Assembly (NCBI GenBank): GCA_052400625.1
Contig: JBQTGH010000001.1
Reading direction: 5' to 3' (one strand)
DNA length: 64,000 nt
Source: Thermophagus sp052400625
Lineage (GTDB): Bacteria; Bacteroidota; Bacteroidia; Bacteroidales; Marinilabiliaceae
Part shown: one piece after another, positions 32,498 to 41,807 of the stretch
Layout of the letters: each line of letters begins with the position of its first letter
Position numbering within the stretch: the first letter of the stretch is position 1
Notes under the pieces: model-generated
Told to the model about the DNA's origin: nothing
Database searches by the model: none
Seen by the model: only the letters and a program-made list of their open reading frames with translations
Translations under genes and position numbers: made by a program

Positions 32498-33604
32498 TTA
32501 CTGATTATTAATAAGATCTTCCATTTCTTTTATACGGTCTGCAAAGTAAACACTTTTTTCGGGATATTTCAAACGCAATCGTTCGAATATCTCAATCGCT
32601 TTTTGATAACGTCCCTGTTTGATGTGAATATTTGCAAGAGTCTCGGTCATCAAATCGTCGCTTTCCTGAAGGCTTTTAACCGAAAAATCCTGATCCGACA
32701 GAGAGGAATCATCCCCCGGCACAATGCGTTTCTGACTACCGGCATTATTGAGGAAATTATCTATCAGATTCATTTTGTTGCGCTGTTTTGGTTTTTCCGC
32801 CGCGTCACGCTCTTCGGGTTGTGCCGTCGGTTCTTGATGAATAGGTTGATGCCTTAATAGATAAAGCCATTCGGAAAAGGATCGACTTTCATTAAAATCA
32901 ACGACCGGGGGTTGCGACAAATCATATTCAACAGAGAACCCTTTTGAGCTAATGTCTCTTTCATAATCCAGCAGGTCGGCAGCAGGTAGTATCAAATCAT
33001 GGGATGCCTCTTCCACAGACTCATTTCCCGCATCCTCGGAGCCATCATCAAAGGGATTGCCCGACAATTCGGACAGACTAATTTCTTCCCCCGTAGCGGA
33101 AATAATGATATCATCCACATTGAAATAATTGGCATCATCCCCGGTTTTTTGTGCGGGATCATCCACCCTGCCATCAACCGTTTCCTCCTCCTTTTCCGTC
33201 AGGAGACTGTCCGGGGCAGATTGATCTTCCTCCGGCACACGAACGTCAATCTCTTGAGGCTGATCCTGGCCCGAATTAATCATATCCTCCGGCACGGCTT
33301 CCACATCTACTGGCTGGGGCGCGGGTTCCGCCGGGGCAGCCACGGGCATATCATTGATCAGGAAAAATAGTTTTGACCGATCAGGGATGTAAGCCGCTGC
33401 CAATTTTAGTTCACTATTGAACCGGATATGATCCAACACATGAAGATTCTTGATCCATAACATCCTGCCTGCCTGGAAAAAGGGATAAGTTTCCAATACC
33501 TCTTTCAGCATTACCAGGGTTTGATCATCCAGTTTACCGGGATCAGACAGCAGGTCAATCAGTCGCATTCGGGCCATAGAAACATCTTTTTTACCAATCG
33601 GCAA
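32498..33604 (-). CDS. TPR protein conserved next to secG
   Basis: A 368-residue acidic protein. The N-terminus (LSDPGKLDDQTLVMLKEVLETYPFFQAGRMLWIKNLH) is a well-known start of a Bacteroidota protein family between lptE and secG. The middle is acidic and low in structure, and the C-terminus (residues ~320–365) holds a TPR unit (LANIHIKQGRYQKAIEIFERLRLKYP). The start may instead be a Met 10 codons in. The role is unknown; a link to envelope assembly follows from context. Confidence 0.75.
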   Translation of the reverse strand: MPIGKKDVSMARMRLIDLLSDPGKLDDQTLVMLKEVLETYPFFQAGRMLWIKNLHVLDHIRFNSELKLAAAYIPDRSKLFFLINDMPVAAPAEPAPQPVDVEAVPEDMINSGQDQPQEIDVRVPEEDQSAPDSLLTEKEEETVDGRVDDPAQKTGDDANYFNVDDIIISATGEEISLSELSGNPFDDGSEDAGNESVEEASHDLILPAADLLDYERDISSKGFSVEYDLSQPPVVDFNESRSFSEWLYLLRHQPIHQEPTAQPEERDAAEKPKQRNKMNLIDNFLNNAGSQKRIVPGDDSSLSDQDFSVKSLQESDDLMTETLANIHIKQGRYQKAIEIFERLRLKYPEKSVYFADRIKEMEDLINNQ

Positions 33605-34163
33605 ATGCTTTATTAAAAATATTTTCGGTAAGTTCCTCCACTATTTCACTGACCAATTCATCTTCTATGGCAGTAATATTTTGTTCGCTCGGGAAGTCCC
33701 GATAGGCCGAGAATGAAGACTCCCAACTTTTTTCAGGATCTTTAAAATTCTCGTACCTGACATTAATTCTCACGGTCAGCCGGGTTTCAGCCGAGACGGC
33801 ATCGGCTTGAATAGCCAGTGGCGAAGTTTCATAACCGGTAATCTCACCCGAAAAATCCACATCGCCGGTTCCATCGGCCAAGGTGAGCCGGGAACCGTTA
33901 ATAACCCGATCTTTCAATGCTTCGGTGAGCGTCTGACTGAGAACAGGATTAATGTAGGCGGCTCGGTTGTCAAAGATCTGCACCGACGCCGTGCGAACAT
34001 TTTCCGGGATGGAAGCACCATCAAAAGTCATCTGAATAGCACACCCCTGAACAAAAAGAATCACAAATATGGCCCCCCAGCTTCTCACTATCGCAGCCTT
34101 TAATTGTTTAATCCAGCCAAACCCCATACCTGTTTTTTTAATATTCAATACCGTTTTACGCAT
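33591..34163 (-). CDS. lptE: LptE-family lipoprotein
   Basis: A 190-residue lipoprotein with a lipobox ending VQGC (Cys near residue 41) after a membrane segment. The rest, including AAYINPVLSQTLTEALKDRVI and the C-terminal helix, resembles LptE. LptE plugs the LptD barrel and delivers LPS to the outer leaflet. The extra basic N-terminus suggests the true start may be one of the later Mets. It overlaps the TPR-protein start by 14 bp. Confidence 0.85.
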   Translation of the reverse strand: MRKTVLNIKKTGMGFGWIKQLKAAIVRSWGAIFVILFVQGCAIQMTFDGASIPENVRTASVQIFDNRAAYINPVLSQTLTEALKDRVINGSRLTLADGTGDVDFSGEITGYETSPLAIQADAVSAETRLTVRINVRYENFKDPEKSWESSFSAYRDFPSEQNITAIEDELVSEIVEELTENIFNKAFADW

Positions 34164-34169
34164 AAACTT

Positions 34170-35453
34170 TTATCCTTCAATATTGTGCTCTTTGATTTTA
34201 CGATAGAGAGTGCGTTCAGAAATACCAAGTTCTTTGGCAGCCTGTTTCCGTCTTCCGCCATGCTTTTCCAAAGCTTTTTTGATCAGCTCCACTTCCTTCT
34301 CCTCCAAAGAAAGCGATTCTTCCACAAATTCTTCCGTGTCCTCAATATTATGATGCTCCGGATGTTGACGAGACGGATCATTTTGCGGGTGTCCTTTAAA
34401 AGAAACAACCGGCCCGTTCTTAATCAGTCGGGCATTACTTAAATCCTGAGCAGCGTCGTGATAAAGATTTTGAATAATTTCTGCATTTTCATCTTTCAAG
34501 TTAACTTCACTTCCATGTTGAAGGATTTCCAATACCAGCTTTTTCAGGTCATTCATATCCCGCTTCATATCGAACAACACCTTATACAAGATTTCCCTTT
34601 CATTGGCAAAGTCTGCACCGCCCAAATGATTTTCATTATTTCCAACCAGAGCCGGAAGGTTATCCCCCGAGTGAAAAGGAAGGTATTTTTCCAGATCACC
34701 GGCCGTCAAAACCCTTTCCTGCTCAATGATGGATATTTGCTCGGTAATATTTTTCAATTGCCGAATATTCCCGGGCCATCGATATCTCTCCAGTATTTCG
34801 CGTGCACCCGAATCAAGTTTTACTGCCGGCATGCGGTATCGATCGGCAAAGTCGGATGCAAATTTCCTGAAAAGTAAATAAATATCTTCGACACGCTCGC
34901 GCAAGGGTGGAATCTTAATGGGAACACTATTAAGACGATAAAACAGGTCTTCCCTAAATTTTCCTTCTTTGATCGCTTTCTCCAAATTAACGTTGGTGGC
35001 CGCCACCACCCTGACGTTGGTTTTTTGTATTCGTGAGGATCCGACACGCATAAATTCACCGGTTTCAAGCACCCTCAACAATCGCACTTGGGTGGCCAAA
35101 GGCAATTCACCTATCTCATCCAAAAAAATGGTCCCTTCATTGGCTTCTTCAAAATATCCCTTCCGGTCGGAATAAGCACCGGTAAAGGCCCCCTTTTCGT
35201 GGCCAAACAGTTCCGAGTCAATGGTTCCTTCGGGAATAGCCCCACAGTTTACCGCCACATAAGTGCCATGTTTCCGAGCACTATGTTGATGGATAATCTG
35301 GGGAAACACCTCTTTTCCGGTACCGCTTTCCCCGGTAATCAATACCGACAAATCGGTAGGGGCCACCTGAACGGCAACATCAATAGCCCTGTTCAGAGCT
35401 TCTGAGTTGCCGATTATTCCAAATCGCTGTTTAATTTGTTGTATATTGATCAT
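34170..35453 (-). CDS. Sigma-54-dependent transcriptional activator
   Basis: A 427-residue activator without a receiver domain: it starts almost directly with the AAA+ domain. Walker A GESGTGKE (residues ~41–48), the sigma-54 contact loop GAFTGA (~89–94), Walker B IFLDEIGEL and the arginine finger region GNIRQLKN are all present. The C-terminal Fis-type helix-turn-helix (KQAAKELGISERTLYRKIKEH) is complete. Because it lacks a sensor domain, it may be controlled by expression level. First gene of the lptE–secG operon. Confidence 0.9.
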   Translation of the reverse strand: MINIQQIKQRFGIIGNSEALNRAIDVAVQVAPTDLSVLITGESGTGKEVFPQIIHQHSARKHGTYVAVNCGAIPEGTIDSELFGHEKGAFTGAYSDRKGYFEEANEGTIFLDEIGELPLATQVRLLRVLETGEFMRVGSSRIQKTNVRVVAATNVNLEKAIKEGKFREDLFYRLNSVPIKIPPLRERVEDIYLLFRKFASDFADRYRMPAVKLDSGAREILERYRWPGNIRQLKNITEQISIIEQERVLTAGDLEKYLPFHSGDNLPALVGNNENHLGGADFANEREILYKVLFDMKRDMNDLKKLVLEILQHGSEVNLKDENAEIIQNLYHDAAQDLSNARLIKNGPVVSFKGHPQNDPSRQHPEHHNIEDTEEFVEESLSLEEKEVELIKKALEKHGGRRKQAAKELGISERTLYRKIKEHNIEG

Positions 35454-35484
35454 GATAAACTGCTATTTTTTCAGTACTACCTGA

Positions 35485-35492
35485 CAAAGTTA
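35485..35492 (-). promoter_or_regulatory. -7 box of the sigma-54-activator operon
   Basis: On the minus strand TAACTTTG matches TAnnTTTG exactly and lies 32 bp before the activator ATG. No clear TTTG partner is seen at -33. The activator and kdsB are divergent across this region. Confidence 0.4.
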
Positions 35493-35613
35493 CTATTCTT
35501 TGTCCGTTTTTCCATTTTGTAATTCCATAAATTAGTATTTTCTAAAACAAAATCATCTTTATAATTTTAGACCCTGATAAATCCATCCTAAAAGGAATCA
35601 ATTAAAGCACGAT

Positions 35614-36372
35614 ATGAAAACTGAAGAAATACTGGGAATTATTCCTGCAAGATATGCCTCCACCCGATTTCCTGGAAAACCGCTGGCAGATATTGGCGGC
35701 AAACCCATGATTCAAAGGGTCTATGAACAAGCATCAAAAGCTTTAAAGCAGGTCGTGGTAGCCACGGATGACCAAAGAATAATGAATGCAGTGACCCGCT
35801 TCGGCGGACAATGCGTTATGACCGCCGACACCCATAGAAGCGGTACCGACCGATGCAAAGAAGCCCTTGATAAAACAGAAGCGATGCATGGACACGATTA
35901 TAAAGTTGTCGTCAACATTCAAGGGGACGAACCCTTTATCAATCCGAAACAAATAGAAAAACTAACGTCCTGTTTCCACAATGCCGATACAGAAATTGCC
36001 ACATTGGTAAAACCGCTCAAAAACCATCGGGAACTCTTTGACCCCAACAAACCCAAAGTGGTATTAAACAAAGATGCCAACGCCTTATATTTTAGTCGTT
36101 CTCCCATCCCATATCTGAGAAACACCCCCGAGGAAGTGTGGCACATCCATCACAACTATTTTATTCACATTGGATTGTATGCTTACAGAAGCGACATTCT
36201 CCGGGAAATAACCTTGCTCCATCAGACCCCTTTGGAAACCGCAGAATCGTTAGAACAACTCAGATGGTTGGAAAACGGATACATCATTACCACAAGAAAA
36301 ACCGACCTGGAAAGCTGGTCCATCGACACACCAAATGATATAGAAGTTTTAAAAGATAAAGGAATTTTATAG
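35614..36372 (+). CDS. kdsB: 3-deoxy-manno-octulosonate cytidylyltransferase
   Basis: A 252-residue enzyme that activates KDO as CMP-KDO for lipid A-core synthesis. Signature sequences are IPARYASTRFPGKPLADI (residues ~10–27), VVNIQGDEPFI (~97–107) and YFSRSPIPY (~154–162). Length is normal. It is divergent from the lptE operon, a logical placing for LPS synthesis. Confidence 0.95.
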   Translation: MKTEEILGIIPARYASTRFPGKPLADIGGKPMIQRVYEQASKALKQVVVATDDQRIMNAVTRFGGQCVMTADTHRSGTDRCKEALDKTEAMHGHDYKVVVNIQGDEPFINPKQIEKLTSCFHNADTEIATLVKPLKNHRELFDPNKPKVVLNKDANALYFSRSPIPYLRNTPEEVWHIHHNYFIHIGLYAYRSDILREITLLHQTPLETAESLEQLRWLENGYIITTRKTDLESWSIDTPNDIEVLKDKGIL

Positions 36373-36502
36373 TTGCGAATGAGGCAAATAGCTTGATGCC
36401 ACCAAGTTAAGTTCACCAGACCTCTTGGTTTATATTCATTATAATTAAGCCTTCAGCAGGAGATTGAACCCTTATTCATATCAATTTGGAAACGCTTTTT
36501 TA

Positions 36503-36510
36503 TATTTTTG
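36503..36510 (+). promoter_or_regulatory. -7 box of the cytochrome operon
   Basis: TATTTTTG matches TAnnTTTG and lies 36 bp before the cytochrome b ATG. A TTTG lies upstream but at 14 rather than 19 bp, so the -33 box is uncertain. Confidence 0.4.
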
Positions 36511-36545
36511 CATAATCGTATGATTCTTAAAATTTTCAAATCATC

Positions 36546-37823
36546 ATGAGGGGGGATTCATCAACCAGCAAGGCCATAAAAAAATTCATACTTCACCTTC
36601 ATCCTAACAAAATTGACAGCAGGGCTATTGCTATTACCCGGACCTTTGGATTAGGCGGTATTGCAGCTTTGTTGTTCTTTATCTTGTTCATAACCGGCAT
36701 GCTGCTCCGGTTTGTCTATGTTCCCTCTGCAGATCAGGCTTATGATTCCATCCTCACTTTGAAAAATGAAATTATTTTTGGCAATCTGCTTCGCAACCTC
36801 CATTACTGGAGTGCTATGTTGCTGGTAGTTGTAGTTTTTCTTCATCTGATAAGAGTCTTTTATTCGCAGTCCCTATTTTTTGAGCGACGTAAAAATTGGA
36901 TTTACGGGTTGCTATTGATGTTTTTGGTCGTAAGTTCCAACTTTACCGGCTACCTATTACCCTGGGATCAACTTTCGTACTGGGCAGTTACCATTATGAC
37001 CAATCTATTAAGCTATATACCTCTGATTGGAAAGGGCTTGGCCAATATAATCAGGGATGGCACCAGCGTTGGTGAAGGCACCTTGCTAAGGTTTTATCAT
37101 TTCCACACAGGACTCCTTCCTCTCCTCATGGTCTTCTTGATGACCATTCATTTTTGGCTGGTACGAAAGGCAGGCGGGATAGCCCTTCCGGAGGCTGAAA
37201 GGACAACAAAGGTACCGGTTCATCCAAACCTCATCTATAAAGAAGCGGTAGTTGCCCTTGGCATTCTTATGATACTGCTGCTTTTTTCCATGTTCGTAGA
37301 TGCTCCCCTTCAAGATAAAGCCAAACCGGCGGTCAGTCCCAATCCCAGTCGGGCTCCTTGGTATTTTATGGGTTTTCAAGAATTACTGATGCATGTACAT
37401 CCTCTTTTTTCATCATTTATCATACCATTGTCTGTCGTCACATTTTTTGCGGCTATTCCCTTTTTCAATTATCAACAATTAAAACCGGGACAATGGTTTT
37501 ACTCTGAAAAAGGGATAAAAATCACCCTCACATCAGGGCTTTTTTCGTTCATCTTTACCTTTGTCTTCATCATCTTGTCAGATAAAGTATTTGATTTTAC
37601 CCATTGGCTGGAAGCCTGGCCAATAATTATCAGCACAGGGGTAATCCCAACCATTTTGTATTGGTTACCGGTCTGTTGTTTTATGATTTTTCTGGGTAAA
37701 AAGATTGCAGCATCGCGCATTGAAATGATAATCGGCTGGGTAACCATCATTCTTGTGGCATATATTACCATGATGTTGATTGGGAGTTTCCTGAGAGCAG
37801 AAGGGATGCAACTAATATTCTGA
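36546..37823 (+). CDS. Cytochrome b of a bc-type quinol:cytochrome c reductase
   Basis: A 425-residue membrane protein with about eight membrane segments. The four haem ligands are H86/H100 and H187/H202; the second pair has 14 residues between, as in b6f-type cytochromes. The Qo-site motif reads APWYFMGFQELL in place of PEWY. Full-length b with the C-terminal half fused. It should oxidise menaquinol with the Rieske protein and octaheme cytochrome encoded next. Confidence 0.85.
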   Translation: MRGDSSTSKAIKKFILHLHPNKIDSRAIAITRTFGLGGIAALLFFILFITGMLLRFVYVPSADQAYDSILTLKNEIIFGNLLRNLHYWSAMLLVVVVFLHLIRVFYSQSLFFERRKNWIYGLLLMFLVVSSNFTGYLLPWDQLSYWAVTIMTNLLSYIPLIGKGLANIIRDGTSVGEGTLLRFYHFHTGLLPLLMVFLMTIHFWLVRKAGGIALPEAERTTKVPVHPNLIYKEAVVALGILMILLLFSMFVDAPLQDKAKPAVSPNPSRAPWYFMGFQELLMHVHPLFSSFIIPLSVVTFFAAIPFFNYQQLKPGQWFYSEKGIKITLTSGLFSFIFTFVFIILSDKVFDFTHWLEAWPIIISTGVIPTILYWLPVCCFMIFLGKKIAASRIEMIIGWVTIILVAYITMMLIGSFLRAEGMQLIF

Positions 37824-37883
37824 CTAGTCATTATTTTCAAGATATAAATAAAAGATCCGGCATAAAGCAGATAAAAGGCAATA

Positions 37884-38354
37884 ATGAAACCAATACAAAT
37901 CAATCGTCGAAATTTTTTCAGAAAGTTTTTATACGCTCTTGTTTCTTTCCAGTTTATCTATATTCTGTTTCGTCTTCTCAAGCCCCGGAAACAGATTAAA
38001 AACGTAGATAACTATTTTGATGCAGGAGAAGTATCCTCTTTTGATAAGGGGAAAATATATCCATTTGGAACTCAAAGACTGTACTTACACCGACTCCCGG
38101 ATGGGGGCTTTATGGCACTCTCATCCAGATGCACACATCTGGGATGCACCATTGGCTATAATACCTTGAAACAATCTTTTGAATGCCCATGTCATGCATC
38201 GGCCTTCAGCACCAATGGGGAGGTATTGTCACCACCAGCAACCCGCCCTCTGGATTTCTTCCCTATTGCATTCCAAAACAACCGTATCCTGATCGACATC
38301 AACAACCCTCAAAGGCGCAATAAATACCATCAATCACAAGTTAAGTACATTTAA
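37884..38354 (+). CDS. Rieske [2Fe-2S] protein
   Basis: A 156-residue protein with one N-terminal membrane anchor (residues ~12–30) and the Rieske ligands: C83-T-H85-L-G-C88 and C101-P-C103-H104. The two extra Cys form the stabilising disulfide. It carries electrons from quinol bound at cytochrome b to the cytochrome c. It lies 60 bp after cytochrome b and one base before the multihaem gene. Confidence 0.92.
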   Translation: MKPIQINRRNFFRKFLYALVSFQFIYILFRLLKPRKQIKNVDNYFDAGEVSSFDKGKIYPFGTQRLYLHRLPDGGFMALSSRCTHLGCTIGYNTLKQSFECPCHASAFSTNGEVLSPPATRPLDFFPIAFQNNRILIDINNPQRRNKYHQSQVKYI

Positions 38355-38355
38355 T

Positions 38356-40677
38356 ATGGATCTCTCATCCTATAAAAAAACGGCACGTCTGTTGGGAATC
38401 ATCCTTGTTTTTTTGCTTCCTGCCTATCTGTTATTGAAATATGCCTTTAGCGCTCCGGTTTATCTCCCCATACAGCAGGAAGCTCGCTTTGTCGGTAAAG
38501 AAAGCTGTAAGGAATGTCACCTGGGTGAATATAACGACTGGGTAGGCTCGCATCACGACAAAGCTATGGATGTGGCCAGCGACTCCACTGTACTGGGGAA
38601 TTTTTCTGGTGTCACCCTGAAAAGCCGTGGAAGAATCCACAAGATGTACAAAAAGGATGATCGTTTTTTTGTCTATACCGATGGAGAAGATGGCCTAATG
38701 CACGAATTTGAGGTAAAATATGTTTTTGGCTTTACGCCGCTTCAACAATATCTGGTCGAATTTGACGGCGGACGTTTGCAGACTCTGCCACTTACCTGGA
38801 ATACCCTCGATAGCACTTGGTATCACATGGCTGATTCCATCTACAAAAATGAAGTTATTGATCACAATAACTGGTTGCATTGGACCAACCAAGCCCAAAA
38901 CTGGAACAGCATGTGCGCCGAATGCCATTCCACCAATCTTGTAAAAGGATATGACCTTAATACCGACACTTACCACACCACCTACTCGGAAATTGATGTG
39001 AGCTGCGAGGCCTGTCATGGCCCCGGTTCCAAACATGTAGAATGGGCCAACCTGCCGGAATATTCCAGAGAAAACATCCACAACTATGGATTGGTAGTAA
39101 AAACCAGTGGCATTAACAATGTCCAGTATGTGGATAATTGTGTGCGTTGCCATTCCAGAAAATCCTCTCTGGGCGATTTTGACCATTCCACCGCAAGTAT
39201 CTATGATCATTCCGTCCCCAATTTACCGGAAGAACCAAGCTGGTTTATTGACGGTCAAATCAAAGATGAAGACTATGTATATGCTTCATTTCTTCAGAGT
39301 AAAATGTTTGGAAAAAACAGAGAAGTGCAATGCAACGATTGTCACAACGTACACAGCGGAGAACGCTTATACGATGACAACCGGTTATGTACGCAATGCC
39401 ACCGCAGTGATATTTATGACACCTATGAACACCATCACCATAAATATCCCGGAGAAGAAGGGTACTCCGTCATTTCCGAATCTGGGGTAAAATATAATGT
39501 TGGTTCAGGAACCGAATGCATCAACTGTCATATGCACGGAAGGTATTATATGGGGGTCGATTATCGACGCGACCATAGCTTCCGCATTCCCCGTCCGGAT
39601 CTCTCTATTAAACACGGAACTCCTAACGCCTGCAACCAGTGCCACACCGACAAAAGCAATGAGTGGTCGGACCAACACATCACCAAATGGTTTGGCGAAC
39701 GAAGAAGACGCCATTATTCAGAAGCTTTTGCGGATGCTCAAAATGGCAAAGCAGAGGCTGCAACCGAACTAAAAAACATGGTGGCAGACGAGTTATTCCC
39801 GCCAAACATCCGATGCCTGGCATTGGAAAATCTGGGACGTTATTTCCCCGATACGCTCGAAACCATTTTAGATATCTATCTGAAACATTCCGAGCCTGCC
39901 ATCCGACTTTCTGCCATTCGAACCATTCTTCAACCAACCGGCAAGAATATCGATAGGCTATTGGACGGACTTTCCGATGCAACCAAAGCAGTAAGGACCG
40001 AGGCGGTGCAAAAATTAATGCAAACAGGAGAAAACAGCATCCCGGCCAAATACAAAAAAGCTTATCAGAAGACACTGAAAGAGTATAAAAAAGTACTACT
40101 CTACAATAGTGATTTCCCTGTGGGAAAATTTAATCTGGCCAACTTTTATTACAACCTGAATGACCTAAACAATGCCGAAAAATATTATAAAGCGGCCCTT
40201 GAACAGGATAACCAGTTGACATTTATTAAGCTCAATCTGGCTTATTTATATAATCGGAAAGGACAAAATGAAAAGGCTGAACAACTGTTTCGGGAATATC
40301 TGAAAACAGAACCCAATGATGCTGAGGCCTATTATTCTCTGGGACTACTTCTCACGGAAATAGGCCGATACGATGAATCCTTAAACGCACTTCTGAAAGC
40401 CAGAGATCTGGCACCAGACAGGCCCAGAGTCAATCATAACATTGCCATGATGTATGACTTTATGAAGGATAAACAAAAAGCGGAAGAATATCTTAAATAT
40501 GAAATACAAGTTGTAAACGACTTAAACAGTCGATTGGAACTTCTAAAATTTTATCTGGATAATAATGATGGCGAAAAAGCCTTAAGCTTTGGTGAAGAGA
40601 CATTAACTCTTTATCCGAATGCCGCAGAAGTGAAACAGGTTGTTGAGCAATTAAGACAACAAATCACAACAAATTAA
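38356..40677 (+). CDS. Octaheme c-type cytochrome with HEAT and TPR domains
   Basis: A 773-residue protein with one N-terminal membrane segment (residues ~11–30) and eight CxxCH motifs: CKECH, CAECH, CEACH, CVRCH, CNDCH, CTQCH, CINCH and CNQCH, spread between residues 51 and ~435. HEAT-like repeats (about 480–570) and TPR units (about 590–760) follow. It probably replaces cytochrome c1 as electron acceptor of the b/Rieske pair, in the periplasm. The long repeat-rich end suggests docking of a partner. Confidence 0.85.
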   Translation: MDLSSYKKTARLLGIILVFLLPAYLLLKYAFSAPVYLPIQQEARFVGKESCKECHLGEYNDWVGSHHDKAMDVASDSTVLGNFSGVTLKSRGRIHKMYKKDDRFFVYTDGEDGLMHEFEVKYVFGFTPLQQYLVEFDGGRLQTLPLTWNTLDSTWYHMADSIYKNEVIDHNNWLHWTNQAQNWNSMCAECHSTNLVKGYDLNTDTYHTTYSEIDVSCEACHGPGSKHVEWANLPEYSRENIHNYGLVVKTSGINNVQYVDNCVRCHSRKSSLGDFDHSTASIYDHSVPNLPEEPSWFIDGQIKDEDYVYASFLQSKMFGKNREVQCNDCHNVHSGERLYDDNRLCTQCHRSDIYDTYEHHHHKYPGEEGYSVISESGVKYNVGSGTECINCHMHGRYYMGVDYRRDHSFRIPRPDLSIKHGTPNACNQCHTDKSNEWSDQHITKWFGERRRRHYSEAFADAQNGKAEAATELKNMVADELFPPNIRCLALENLGRYFPDTLETILDIYLKHSEPAIRLSAIRTILQPTGKNIDRLLDGLSDATKAVRTEAVQKLMQTGENSIPAKYKKAYQKTLKEYKKVLLYNSDFPVGKFNLANFYYNLNDLNNAEKYYKAALEQDNQLTFIKLNLAYLYNRKGQNEKAEQLFREYLKTEPNDAEAYYSLGLLLTEIGRYDESLNALLKARDLAPDRPRVNHNIAMMYDFMKDKQKAEEYLKYEIQVVNDLNSRLELLKFYLDNNDGEKALSFGEETLTLYPNAAEVKQVVEQLRQQITTN

Positions 40678-40812
40678 TAGAATAGACAAACGCGTAAAAT
40701 CCAATATAAGCTACAGAATTTAAAAAGCACTGCACTATCAAACTGCTGCACTGTTATTTAATGCTTAAATGTTCAAATTTACTAAATCACCCCGCATTAC
40801 GTATTTTTATTG

Positions 40813-41088
40813 TTAGCGGTTCGTTGTTTTCTTGTTCAATTTATCGGCTGTAATTATCCTGTTCGTATAGGAATTAATTGTTAGTCGAGTATTCCTTTCT
40901 CTATTTGAAATGTAAATATTTTTACCTGTTTTTTTAAATTCAGATTCGTCTGTTTCCTGAATAATTGCAAAAATCAGTTCTTCAATTTCTCCTTTAGATA
41001 GGTTGACATTCAGTTTCTTATTAATTCTGTCATAAACAAGTTCCGTGAAACAAATCTTGTCTAAAATCTCTTGCTTATAATTATTCAT
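40813..41088 (-). CDS. DUF3781 family protein
   Basis: A 91-residue protein beginning NNYKQEILDKICFTELVYDRINKKL, the pattern of DUF3781. No function is known. It is alone, with an inverted-repeat-rich gap on its upstream side. Confidence 0.75.
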   Translation of the reverse strand: MNNYKQEILDKICFTELVYDRINKKLNVNLSKGEIEELIFAIIQETDESEFKKTGKNIYISNRERNTRLTINSYTNRIITADKLNKKTTNR

Positions 41089-41807
41089 GCTTGCTTATTG
41101 TAGACTTACCCTTTATAGGGCAGCTCTAAAATAGACATTTTTCTTTTTTTGAAACCAAAATTCTAAATGCATATTCAGTGAGCAAGGTGGTTCTGTCAAG
41201 GGCGGCTGAGGAACGAAGCCGTTTATATATCCTTGACAGAAACTGAAAATTCCCTAAAAGCTTTTAGAAATTGGTTTCGAAAAAAAGAAAAATTCTACTT
41301 TAGCATTGTCCTAAAAAAGGGAAGCTTACAATCCACCTCCACAAGACCAGCACCGGGTAGAAATATCAGACGTTTCATGGAGAAAACTCCTATAAAAAAT
41401 GCACTTTACCTAAAGCTTCTCTATTGAAGAAGATGCAAAAAATAACCCGAAAGTATTCAAAACAACAATAAAAATTAAAAAAACAGGCATTGGCTGAGGG
41501 CTCAGCGATCAATTCCCAGCCAAACTCGATGCGGTCAAATAAAAGTAATCCTAATACAAGAAACAGAAGCCCCATTCATAGATTTTCTCCACATACACCA
41601 ATCTTTACTCCAATATCTTAAAGTTTTATCTCCCAAACCGCACATCAATAAATACACATTTTAAAACAATTTTTTCCATAAAAACGGTTTTTTTTCAAAT
41701 ATAATTGTAAACGCTTAAACGGATATTTAACAGTTTTTACCATACGAATTATTTCAATATCTGTCTTTTAAAACTATCTAATTTAAAACATTAAATCAGA
41801 TTTTATT
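41089..41807. other. 719-bp intergenic region upstream of the PUL
   Basis: No gene is supported. A strong stem-loop lies at 41,191–41,241. AT-rich sequence near 41,690–41,800 should hold the susC promoter, but no TTTG-N19-TAnnTTTG match was found. TAAACGCTTAAAC near 41,709 is a possible LacI-like operator, weakly supported. Confidence 0.5.
41191..41241. repeat. Long stem-loop (11-bp arms)
   Basis: TTCTGTCAAGG (41,191–41,201) is perfectly inverted at CCTTGACAGAA (41,231–41,241), with a nested CGGCT/AGCCG stem inside. There is no T tract. It may be a small RNA fold, a repeat element or an mRNA-end structure. Confidence 0.6.

Noticed and set aside
41191..41241. Integron attC site
   Set aside because: It lacks the RYYYAAC/GTTRRRY core boxes, and no integrase is near.
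41233..41427. 64-codon frame before PUL 1
   Set aside because: No family, no plausible ribosome-binding site, overlaps a stem-loop, and its composition is that of noncoding DNA.
41700..41715. LacI-type operator upstream of susC
   Set aside because: The partial palindrome around AAACGCTTAAAC is too short and imperfect, and no LacI regulator is encoded nearby.
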